Shown: positions 1-6,649 of the stretch, piece after piece
Position numbering within the stretch: the stretch's first letter is position 1
Layout of the letters: the number at the start of each line of letters is the position of its first letter
From: Paludibacter sp.
GTDB lineage: Bacteria > Bacteroidota > Bacteroidia > Bacteroidales > Paludibacteraceae
NCBI GenBank assembly: GCA_031284665.1
Contig: JAITXR010000400.1
Span: 1 to 8,769, forward strand
DNA: 8,769 nucleotides
Direction of reading: 5' to 3'
The notes under the pieces: model-generated
Seen by the model: only the letters and a program-made list of their open reading frames with translations
Told to the model about the DNA's origin: nothing
The model's database searches: none
Made by a program: the position numbers and the translations under genes

Positions 1-21
1 CTTCAAAAATACAACTTTTTG

Positions 22-50
22 GGCAATCTGTAATGGATTGCCTTTTTTTT
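22..50 (+). terminator. Rho-independent terminator of an upstream gene outside the window
   Basis: A perfect 7-bp stem, GGCAATC (22-28) and GATTGCC (36-42), encloses a 7-nt loop and is followed at once by eight T residues (43-50). This is the classical intrinsic terminator layout on the plus strand. On the minus strand no T-run follows the stem, so it should not stop transcription arriving from the CotH gene. The gene it terminates must lie left of base 1. Confidence 0.8.
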
Positions 51-64
51 ATTTCTTATTTTTT

Positions 65-99
65 TTTGTCGGTCAGTAGTGAAAAATTTTATAACTTTG
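65..99 (+). promoter_or_regulatory. Candidate Bacteroidota promoter, no clear downstream gene
   Basis: TAACTTTG at 92-99 fits the Bacteroidota -7 consensus TAnnTTTG exactly. A TTTG at 65-68 could serve as the -33 box, but the 23-bp spacing is longer than the usual 19 or so. Transcription would start near 105 and run into the inverted-repeat segment at 118-293. No convincing protein gene follows on this strand, so it may be a decayed gene's promoter, an RNA promoter, or chance in AT-rich DNA. Confidence 0.35.
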
Positions 100-117
100 T
101 GCAAATTATTATAGGTA

Positions 118-293
118 CAAGTTGCAAACTTGCGCCAGACAGGACACACAAGCGCAATCAGTATCTTATCATAGTAATCAAAAAAATCATATTAAAATCA
201 TAGTTCAGACAATCCCGCTCGCGCCGCTTTGCAATCGGAGTGTTGGCAAATGTCTGATTATTAGTATTATACAGACACGGATTGCTAAGTTTG
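118..293. repeat. Inverted-repeat-rich intergenic element (REP/MITE-like or structured RNA)
   Basis: Several nested inverted repeats are visible. CAAGTT (118-123) and AACTTG (127-132) form a short palindrome around GCA. CAAACTT (125-131) pairs with AAGTTTG (287-293) across the whole element. GCAATC (231-236) pairs with GATTGC (280-285), and TGTCTG (251-256) pairs with CAGACA (272-277) inside it. Together they would fold into a stem whose 5' and 3' ends are paired. The segment is locally less AT-rich than its surroundings and ends near a T-run (300-305). Dispersed palindromic repeats of this general kind are known in Bacteroidota, often tied to REP-associated transposases, but membership in a known family cannot be shown here. 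A 61-codon TTG-initiated reading frame across it (122-307) has no recognisable domain and is probably not a gene. Confidence 0.45.
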
Positions 294-314
294 TCAAAGT
301 TTTTTAATTTGCAA

Positions 315-349
315 ATTAACCATTAACCATTTATCATTAACCACTAATC
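315..349. repeat. Degenerate heptanucleotide tandem repeat (ATTAACC)x5
   Basis: Five consecutive 7-bp units read ATTAACC, ATTAACC, ATTTATC, ATTAACC and ACTAATC. Three are identical and the others differ at two positions each. The array ends at 349, directly before the stop codon of the CotH-family gene (complement of 351-353). A 12-bp palindrome, AATTTGCAAATT, lies at 306-317 on its other side. No terminator hairpin with a minus-strand T-run is present, so the termination point of the CotH transcript is not evident. Confidence 0.6.
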
Positions 350-350
350 A

Positions 351-2354
351 TTATAGTTTCAGCAATTTACTTGTATTTACATTTCCCGAAGCATCTGTAA
401 TATTTATAAAATACACACTTGCAGGGAATTGAGAAATATTAAAGTTTTCGTTGTTGGATTGTATTGTAGTTTTTAGGATTATTTTGCCTAATAAGTCGGT
501 AATTACAAGTTGCTTGTTTGCTTGCTCGGCGATAGTAATATAATTTTTAGCCGGATTAGGATAAATTTTCAATATAGTATTATGTACTGCAATTATTGCG
601 TTTGGCGTTGTATCCGGTATTTGCATCACTTTTGAGAGATACCAATGTTGATTACGTTTTTCGGCAAGTGTAATAGCATTATCGTATTCAATCAGCGGCG
701 TTCCGTTAGCAGTGCTGCCTCCGCTGTTATTTGCCGATAGGTTGCTTGCCACATTTTCGAGTCCGTAAAGTCCGCCTGTGAGTACCGGCGTAATTTTCCA
801 TCTTTGTGCTGCAATGGTAGTGTCGGGCAGTGTTTGTGTCAGGTTGTTTTGACGTCCATTGCCTGTTATTGCCATTCCCGAATTAAGATTAATGATTTGG
901 AAATGGTTGTTTGCCAATGCTTTAATACTCCACAGTTGGCTTGAATCATTGTCGATAGGCGACCACATATATAATGCACTGCCTTGCAACAATGAACTGT
1001 CGGCTACGGCGATAGCGTTGTTTGAGCCTTCGTTCAGAATGCGGTAATAGAAGTTTTCAGCCACAAATGCCGCTGTGGGGACAGGCGGTTGAGTGCTTGC
1101 AAAACTTGTTGTCAGAAAGTTAATGCGCTGAGTAATATAGGTTTTGAGATAATTTACTCCGCCCGCGTAAGTAGGAAAAAGAAACTGTTCGTTATAAACT
1201 TGTTGATTCAGTATATTCCAACGTGTGAAGTTTTGTTGTTGCGAGGCATTTATCAAATTATTGAGAGAATCTACGTAAGCCAATAAATTGTTGTTTAACT
1301 GCGTGCCGTTTTTAAATTCTATCCATCGTCTGTTCACAGCCGCGCGAAACCACTCGTCTTGCCACAGGCGTTGTATCCAAGTGCGAGGAGCGTGGGCGTA
1401 ATCGCGCATTAGTTTTTGCACAGCATTACCCAAGCGGTTATCGTTGTTAAAGGCAATATCCATATCCCATAATGGACCAAAGACGATTTTATCGTTATTG
1501 CGTTTTTTGTAAATATAGGTACTCCAAAAACTATCCGAATTTCCTGTCAACTCGCTTGCAATGTACCAGTTTATCAGCGAAGTGGTGTCAACCAAACTGC
1601 GGTAACCTGTTGTGGGGTTGGTAAAATCTGTCGCAAACAAAGCATCTTCAAAAGTTTGAATTATATTGTGAATATAAGTTCTTTGTTGTGCATTAATTTC
1701 GTCGTCTTTTGGGTATTTTATTGTTACTTTTAATGCTTGTGTAGTTGTAAACCATTCCGGCTCTCCATTAGCAAAGCCGTCAATCTCAACAAGATAGCCG
1801 CCGGAAATTTTCGGGAGTGCCGTGTCTGTTATTTTAAGTTCTTCTACCGGCACTCGCTGTAAATCTTCTGCCACTTCTATTTGGTCGGTAAGCATATAGT
1901 TACCCTGAAAAGCACCGTTCAGATACACATCTACGAAGCGTGTTGGAGCAGTGTATTCAAAGCCTAAAAGTTCGCTGATTTTGAAGCCTACGGCATTGCG
2001 TATCAGTGTTTTGTCAGCATAATTGGCAAGCAAAACCCAATTTTTCTGTTTTGCGGGCAAATTCAGCAAGTTGGTTTTTTTGTTCAGTTTGATGCGGTAT
2101 GGTTTTTTTGCCATTCCCCAAGTAGAATTGCCACGTCCGCGTATGTCTAATGCTATTGTCAAGTTTTCGGAAGCATCGGAACTTACCACTGTTATATTCC
2201 CCGGCACCCAAGTTTCTTTATTCGCAACAGGGGCGTTGTTGGTGGTAGTGATGTAAAATGTTGGTAAATTTGTTAATTGTGTTTGCGCTTGTGTTGACGT
2301 TTGTATGGCAACAGCAAAGAGCGATAAAACGAGTAAATTTCTAAAAGTTTTCAT
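351..2354 (-). CDS. Secreted CotH-kinase-family protein with ricin-type beta-trefoil and T9SS sorting domain
   Basis: This 667-residue protein starts with a signal peptide (about 1-23, ending T-Q-A before Q). Residues about 50-420 form a CotH kinase domain. Family hallmarks are RGRGNSTWG (72-80), the K-P-Y-R-I-K-L stretch (84-90), NWVLLANYADKTLIRN (105-120), and GPLWDMD (293-299), whose D297 and D299 are the likely metal/phosphate-handling acidic pair. Residues about 430-576 look like a ricin-type beta-trefoil, with QLW (473-475), QRW (517-519) and QHW (569-571). Residues about 592-667 are a type A T9SS tail (IYPNP at 597-601), so the protein should cross the outer membrane and be surface-attached or released. 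Bacillus CotH is an atypical protein kinase acting on spore coat proteins; the substrate here is unknown. ATG 2354 is chosen because it begins the signal peptide. The gene follows the sensor gene after 37 bp with no visible promoter, suggesting co-transcription. Family assignment is secure; catalytic activity is inferred. Confidence 0.93.
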   Translation of the reverse strand: MKTFRNLLVLSLFAVAIQTSTQAQTQLTNLPTFYITTTNNAPVANKETWVPGNITVVSSDASENLTIALDIRGRGNSTWGMAKKPYRIKLNKKTNLLNLPAKQKNWVLLANYADKTLIRNAVGFKISELLGFEYTAPTRFVDVYLNGAFQGNYMLTDQIEVAEDLQRVPVEELKITDTALPKISGGYLVEIDGFANGEPEWFTTTQALKVTIKYPKDDEINAQQRTYIHNIIQTFEDALFATDFTNPTTGYRSLVDTTSLINWYIASELTGNSDSFWSTYIYKKRNNDKIVFGPLWDMDIAFNNDNRLGNAVQKLMRDYAHAPRTWIQRLWQDEWFRAAVNRRWIEFKNGTQLNNNLLAYVDSLNNLINASQQQNFTRWNILNQQVYNEQFLFPTYAGGVNYLKTYITQRINFLTTSFASTQPPVPTAAFVAENFYYRILNEGSNNAIAVADSSLLQGSALYMWSPIDNDSSQLWSIKALANNHFQIINLNSGMAITGNGRQNNLTQTLPDTTIAAQRWKITPVLTGGLYGLENVASNLSANNSGGSTANGTPLIEYDNAITLAEKRNQHWYLSKVMQIPDTTPNAIIAVHNTILKIYPNPAKNYITIAEQANKQLVITDLLGKIILKTTIQSNNENFNISQFPASVYFINITDASGNVNTSKLLKL

Positions 2355-2391
2355 TTGTTTTTATTGTATTAAATTGTAAAGTAAATTTTGT

Positions 2392-5300
2392 TTATGAATT
2401 TTGTTTTAAATATTCTTTTGGCGACATTCCGTATTCTTTTTTGAAACATTCGCGGAAGTAGTCCACATCGTTGAAACCGCACATATAGGCAATTTCCGAC
2501 ACGTTGTATTCTCCGCTCATTAGCAGTAATACGCTATTTTTAAGGCGGATTTTACGGATAAATTCGTTTGCCGAAATTGAGGTTAGTCCCTTTATTTTAC
2601 GATAGAAAGTGGAATGGCTCATTCGTATTTTTTTCAGTATAAACGAAATATCCAATTGGTCAGAATCCAAGTTTGCCTCAATAATTTCGGTAATCTGGGC
2701 TAAAAATTTTTGGTCGAGAGCGCTGATTTTTAGTGGCTTGTCTTTATCTTCGGGAGTTAATTCGTGTATATTGGCTGTAATTTGCTGCGCTAATTTTTGG
2801 CGACTTTCTAACAGGTTTCCGATGCGACTTTGTAGTAATTTAGCCGAGAAAGGTTTTGTCAGATACGAATCTGCACCGCTTATATATCCGGTTTCCTTGT
2901 CCTGAATTGTATCTTTGGCGGTCAACAGGATTATTGGGATATGGCTTGTTCTAATATCTTCTTTTATTTTCTTACAAAGTTCGATGCCGTCCATTATCGG
3001 CATCATAATATCGCTGACAATAATATTTGGAATGTGTTTTTGAGCAAGTTCCAAGCCTTCTTTGCCGTTTGATGCCGAAATAATTTGATATTCAGCCGCA
3101 AACGATGTGCTGATATATTCTCGAATATCGGTATTGTCCTCGACTACAAGTAGCATCGGGCGATTATCGTTTTCGTCTTCGGCATTTAGGTTGTCGCCTG
3201 TTGTTGTAGTTGTGCTTGCAGCCTTGTCTTGTCCTTCTTTGTGTAAGGCGTTGGGATATGAATTGTATTTTAGAATTTGCAAACTGAAAGTCGTGCCTCT
3301 TCCTACTTCGCTTGTAACATTAATTATGCCTTCGTGCAGGTCGGTAAGGGATTTGACGAGTGCCAGCCCTATACCTGTGCCTGATGCCTGATGTTTCCCT
3401 TTTGCCTGATAATAGCGGTCGAAAATATACGGAAGAGCCTCTTTCTCAATGCCATATCCGCTGTCGCTTACTTCTATTTCCATATAGCGATTGTTTTCTT
3501 TTCCCAATTCGCGTAATGTAATTCTGATTTCGCCTTGGGTTGTGTATTTTACAGCGTTTGAAAGCAAGTTGCTCAAAATTGTTGTAATCATATCGGAATC
3601 GAAATAAAGTTCAGCATTTTGGGCTTCAATATTGATGTTATATTTTACCTTATCGTTGCGGTTTATTTCTTTGTAACGCAAGCCTATTTCGGTTACTAAA
3701 TTTGCCAGATTACCTTTACTTACTGTTAGACGGCGGTTTTGAGTTTCGGTTTTCCGAAATTCGAGAATTTGATTTATAAGATTGAGTAATCGGGTTGCGC
3801 TGCTGTGAATTATTTCTATTTTTTTATTGTAATAATCCGATAGATTTTTGTCGTTCAACAAATCTTCCAAAGGACCTAATATTAATGTCAGTGGAGTGCG
3901 CAATTCGTGTGTTATGTTAGTGTAAAAACGCAGTCTTTCGTCGTTGAGTTCCTGCCGATTTTGACTTTCTTTACGTTCTATTTCGAGCGATGTTTCCAAG
4001 TTCATTCGGCGCAGATAGAAACGAATAATATATACAATGCCCACAATTAATAATATGGAATACAATAATTTAGCATACCATGCCATCCAAAACGGAGGAT
4101 TTATTATTATTGTCAGCGAGGCAATATTGACTTCGTCCCATTCGCCATTTCTCAGGCGAGATTTAACGCTGAACACATATTGACCATTAGCCAGATTTCG
4201 GAAAGTAACCTGATTTTCGCCTTGCGTATTATACCATTTATTATCCAAACCTTCAATCATATAAGCATATTCCACTTGTCCGCTTTGGGCGTAGTTGGGC
4301 GACGAAAACGATATTCGGAACGAGTTCTGATTGTAAGGCAGTTCTATTCGCCCATTTTCGGCAATTACGAGATAACCTTCTTCACGGCTTTCGATTTGCC
4401 GATTGAAAACCTTACATTCCATAATTTGAATTGAGGCAACTTGCTGTTCGGCTGCGATTGTGGCGGGATTAAAACAGCAAATGCCATTTGTAGAGCCGAA
4501 ATAAATTATACCATCGCTTGTAGTGCAGGCTAAACCTTCGATAAAATTCCCCATACTGATGCCATCTCGATGGTCGTAGTTATCAAAAAACTGTTTCTGT
4601 TTGTTCCACATCGCAATACTTCTATTGCTGCTTATCCATATATTGGCGTTATTATCTTCGGCAATGGCGCGGATATAAGTGTCGGCAAGTCCTTGTTGTT
4701 CATTATATATTTTGTATTGCTCGGGTTTGTCGCTGTCGGCAAAATATGCCAAGCCGTTTCGTGTGGCAGCCCACATCCCGCCTTTTGAGTCTAACAATAA
4801 GTGATTTATGGCATTTGAAATAAATCCGCTATCGGTTTCCAAATTGCTAAGCAGATGGTTGTTTTGGTCAAAAATCGAAATTCCTTTACCAAAAGTTCCT
4901 ATCCACAGTTTTCCTTGTTTGTCGCGCACAATACTGCGTATTACTATATCTTTCAATTGATTATTTATGCTGTCCTCTTTCTGTATATTGCCTTGCTGAA
5001 AAGAATAAATGCCGCTTTCGCTTCCAATCCACATTTTCCCATCCGCATCCTCAAAAAAAGATATAAAAGCCAAGTTGTTTGTTTCTAATTTTATTTTTTC
5101 TGTTTGCTTGGTCTGCGGGTTATATCTCAAAATACAATCGTTCAGAAGTCCTATCCAAAGTAAGCCGCGAGAATCGAGATGGGTGGCGCAAATTCGCGAA
5201 GCAGGATTTGTAATGTATTTTGATATGTTGATTTTTTGAATTAGTTTAGCATTATAAAAAACAGTAATGTCGTTTTCGTTTCCAATCCAAACTTGTCCTT

Positions 5301-6441
5301 CCTTGTCGGTAGCGATTCCGCAAACAGGTTTGCTTTTATCTTCTTCGGTTTTTTGGATTTTATTCGGCAGTGTTTGAAAAATAGGTTGAATTTTGCCAAT
5401 AAAGTCTATCCCGCTACCGTTGTTTCCAATCCAGATATTCCCAAAACTGTCCTGAAATATTGAGTGTATATTGCCTGACGAAAGTCCTGAATTATCTGTT
5501 GATGCTGCGATATTACGAAAAACCACTTTTTCGGGATTTACAAGCGTTATACTTCTAAGATTAAGAATACTTATGCCGCCCATATCTGTTGCTATCCACA
5601 GTTCGCCGTTGTTCATTTCGCGAATTTCGTAGATATTATCGGAAATAATGGAATGTGGGTTTTGGGGATTATGGCTGAAAGTGATAATTTTTTTTGTTTG
5701 AGGGTTGAAAAGCGCAAGTCCTTTGTTAGTCCCAATCCAAACATTTTTTTGTGAGTCAATTAATATGGAGCGTACGGTATTCCCCGGTAGCGATTTGAAA
5801 TCTTTTGGCTCGTGGCAAAAATTTTCGGCAGTTTTTCTCTTTAAGTCGATAATACTAAATCCGTCTTGAGCGTGCCCTACATATAAATTACCTGCTCCGT
5901 CGTCGGCTGAGCACCAATTTTGTGATTTGAGATTTTCGACAGATACATTGCTGTACAGAGTTGTTTCTTTTGTTGTCCTGTTGTAATACTCAATGCCAAC
6001 GTGATAATGTGTAATCCAAATTCCACCGTCGGCGGCAAGCGACAGATGCGTTACATCGTTGGTCGATAGACCATTTTCGATTGTAATTTTCCCGAAAGTT
6101 TCGGATGGAATATCAAAAATATTTATTCCATTTCGTTGCGTTCCTATCCATAATTTGTTTTCCACTTTATCGTACAGCAAAGTATTCAGTTCGTTGCTTA
6201 GTAAGTACGAATTGTTGGTTTGGTAAACGCTAAACCTTTGTCCATCGAAACGGTTTAGTCCACTTTCGGTAGCAATCCAAATGCAACCCTTTGCATCCTG
6301 AGCAATATCGACAATATAATTGTTCGACAATCCGTTTTCTACACCCAAATGGCGTATTGTGAATGCTTGCGAAAAAGCGCGATTGCCACACAGTAGGGCA
6401 AAGACACAAAATATTACAATAATGAAATAGTGTTTAAACAT
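2392..6441 (-). CDS. Hybrid two-component system sensor/regulator (HTCS), AraC-type output
   Basis: This single 1349-residue chain carries all parts of a Bacteroidota HTCS. A signal peptide or first anchor (1-24) precedes a periplasmic sensor with about 14 propeller motifs of the W-I-G/A-T type (for example 55, 98, 141, 235, 282, 337, 385, 429, 471, 513, 557, 602), enough for two seven-bladed propellers. A Y_Y_Y domain (about 705-780) and a transmembrane helix (about 787-809) follow. The histidine kinase has its phospho-acceptor at H845 (THELRTP), N-box N962, G1 box DSGYGI (993-998) and G2 box GTGIGL (1021-1026). A low-complexity linker with five threonines (1077-1081) leads to a receiver with E1101/D1102, phospho-acceptor D1144, T1174 and K1196. 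A C-terminal AraC-type double helix-turn-helix (about 1243-1346) binds DNA. Every catalytic residue checked is present, so it should be functional. HTCSs usually sense glycan fragments and activate nearby genes; the ligand here is unknown. Confidence 0.97.
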   Translation of the reverse strand: MFKHYFIIVIFCVFALLCGNRAFSQAFTIRHLGVENGLSNNYIVDIAQDAKGCIWIATESGLNRFDGQRFSVYQTNNSYLLSNELNTLLYDKVENKLWIGTQRNGINIFDIPSETFGKITIENGLSTNDVTHLSLAADGGIWITHYHVGIEYYNRTTKETTLYSNVSVENLKSQNWCSADDGAGNLYVGHAQDGFSIIDLKRKTAENFCHEPKDFKSLPGNTVRSILIDSQKNVWIGTNKGLALFNPQTKKIITFSHNPQNPHSIISDNIYEIREMNNGELWIATDMGGISILNLRSITLVNPEKVVFRNIAASTDNSGLSSGNIHSIFQDSFGNIWIGNNGSGIDFIGKIQPIFQTLPNKIQKTEEDKSKPVCGIATDKEGQVWIGNENDITVFYNAKLIQKINISKYITNPASRICATHLDSRGLLWIGLLNDCILRYNPQTKQTEKIKLETNNLAFISFFEDADGKMWIGSESGIYSFQQGNIQKEDSINNQLKDIVIRSIVRDKQGKLWIGTFGKGISIFDQNNHLLSNLETDSGFISNAINHLLLDSKGGMWAATRNGLAYFADSDKPEQYKIYNEQQGLADTYIRAIAEDNNANIWISSNRSIAMWNKQKQFFDNYDHRDGISMGNFIEGLACTTSDGIIYFGSTNGICCFNPATIAAEQQVASIQIMECKVFNRQIESREEGYLVIAENGRIELPYNQNSFRISFSSPNYAQSGQVEYAYMIEGLDNKWYNTQGENQVTFRNLANGQYVFSVKSRLRNGEWDEVNIASLTIIINPPFWMAWYAKLLYSILLIVGIVYIIRFYLRRMNLETSLEIERKESQNRQELNDERLRFYTNITHELRTPLTLILGPLEDLLNDKNLSDYYNKKIEIIHSSATRLLNLINQILEFRKTETQNRRLTVSKGNLANLVTEIGLRYKEINRNDKVKYNINIEAQNAELYFDSDMITTILSNLLSNAVKYTTQGEIRITLRELGKENNRYMEIEVSDSGYGIEKEALPYIFDRYYQAKGKHQASGTGIGLALVKSLTDLHEGIINVTSEVGRGTTFSLQILKYNSYPNALHKEGQDKAASTTTTTGDNLNAEDENDNRPMLLVVEDNTDIREYISTSFAAEYQIISASNGKEGLELAQKHIPNIIVSDIMMPIMDGIELCKKIKEDIRTSHIPIILLTAKDTIQDKETGYISGADSYLTKPFSAKLLQSRIGNLLESRQKLAQQITANIHELTPEDKDKPLKISALDQKFLAQITEIIEANLDSDQLDISFILKKIRMSHSTFYRKIKGLTSISANEFIRKIRLKNSVLLLMSGEYNVSEIAYMCGFNDVDYFRECFKKEYGMSPKEYLKQNS

Positions 6442-6462
6442 AATGTTTCAAATAATTTTAAA

Positions 6463-6492
6463 CAAATATAAATCTATATTTTCGACTACAAA
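6463..6492 (-). promoter_or_regulatory. Promoter of the HTCS gene (-33/-7 Bacteroidota type)
   Basis: Read on the minus strand, TTTG (complement of 6489-6492) is followed after 18 bp by TATATTTG (complement of 6463-6470). The latter is an exact match to TAnnTTTG. Transcription would start around 6456, giving a leader of about 15 nt before the ATG at 6441. The leader is A/T-rich without a Shine-Dalgarno motif, as is common in this phylum. The direct repeat at 6496-6533 begins 3 bp upstream of the -33 box, a position typical of class II activator sites. Confidence 0.6.
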
Positions 6493-6495
6493 GCG

Positions 6496-6533
6496 TTTTG
6501 CCTATTTTATCCTGCCTTTTGCATATTTTATCC
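6496..6533. promoter_or_regulatory. Tandem 17-bp direct repeat, candidate HTCS/AraC-type operator
   Basis: Two copies of TTTTGCNTATTTTATCC occur at 6496-6512 (N = C) and 6517-6533 (N = A). They are identical at 16 of 17 positions, with a 4-bp spacer and a 21-bp period, or two helical turns. AraC-family proteins characteristically bind 17-bp half-sites in direct orientation at this spacing, and the adjacent HTCS ends in an AraC-type domain. The site abuts the HTCS -33 box and lies about 45 bp upstream of the candidate -7 box of the divergent gene, so it could serve autoregulation, the divergent gene, or both. The repeat is seen directly; its binding protein is inferred. Confidence 0.6.
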
Positions 6534-6538
6534 ATCAA

Positions 6539-6561
6539 AATTGCACGATTTACCGTGAATT
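6539..6561. promoter_or_regulatory. Imperfect dyad in the divergent regulatory region
   Basis: AATT (6539-6542), one extra G, then CACG (6544-6547) mirror CGTG (6554-6557) and AATT (6558-6561) around a 6-bp centre. The symmetry is interrupted by a single base on the left arm. It sits between the direct repeat and the plus-strand promoter, where a second regulator could bind, but dyads of this size also arise by chance. Confidence 0.25.
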
Positions 6562-6578
6562 AATTGTGGCAAAACAAG

Positions 6579-6586
6579 TATTTTTG
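6579..6586 (+). promoter_or_regulatory. Candidate -7 box for the divergent secreted-protein gene
   Basis: TATTTTTG matches TAnnTTTG exactly. No good -33 TTTG is found at the usual distance; the nearest TTG (6564-6566) is only 12 bp away. A promoter with a good -7 but a poor -33 element would fit dependence on an activator. The expected start near 6592 gives a leader of about 57 nt. The call is tentative because the region is very T-rich. Confidence 0.4.
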
Positions 6587-6608
6587 TTTGTTGATTTTTT
6601 TCAACAAA
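6587..6608 (+). promoter_or_regulatory. Inverted repeat overlapping the predicted transcript start
   Basis: TTTGTTGA (6587-6594) and TCAACAAA (6601-6608) are perfect 8-bp inverted arms separated by six T residues. The dyad begins directly after the candidate -7 box, so it could be an operator or a 5'-end mRNA hairpin. The short T-run after it is absent, so it is not an intrinsic terminator. Confidence 0.35.
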
Positions 6609-6649
6609 AACTATTATTATTTACAAATTAACAAATAAATTTTTTTATC

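Noticed and set aside
122..307. Small plus-strand reading frame of 61 codons with a TTG start
   Set aside because: It lies entirely within the inverted-repeat element, starts inside a palindrome, has no ribosome-binding context and no recognisable domain. The repeats explain the sequence better than a protein does.
315..349. CRISPR array
   Set aside because: Units are only 7 bp with no spacers, and no cas gene is present.
859..1286. Plus-strand open frames opposite the CotH-family gene
   Set aside because: Short, no recognisable motifs, and antisense to a strongly supported coding sequence with clear domains.
2014..2256. Overlapping short frames on both strands near the 5' end of the CotH-family gene
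   Set aside because: They overlap the conserved CotH motif region in other frames, and their translations have no family features.
2438..2458. Possibility that the HTCS has a separate response-regulator gene or a frameshift near its C-terminus
   Set aside because: The receiver and AraC-type domains continue in one frame to the stop at 2392, with no break.
4180..5239. Several plus-strand frames opposite the HTCS sensor region
   Set aside because: They fall opposite the repetitive propeller motifs, which generate stop-free antisense frames; no signal or domain is visible.
6388..6390. Cysteine 18 of the HTCS as a lipobox
   Set aside because: The preceding residues A-L-L do not fit the lipobox, which needs a small residue (A, G or S) directly before the cysteine; HTCS proteins are membrane-anchored by helices.
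6443..6631. 62-codon plus-strand frame in the divergent intergenic region
   Set aside because: It overlaps the direct repeat, both candidate promoters and the dyads, and its translation is low-complexity aromatic/hydrophobic. A regulatory region is the better explanation.
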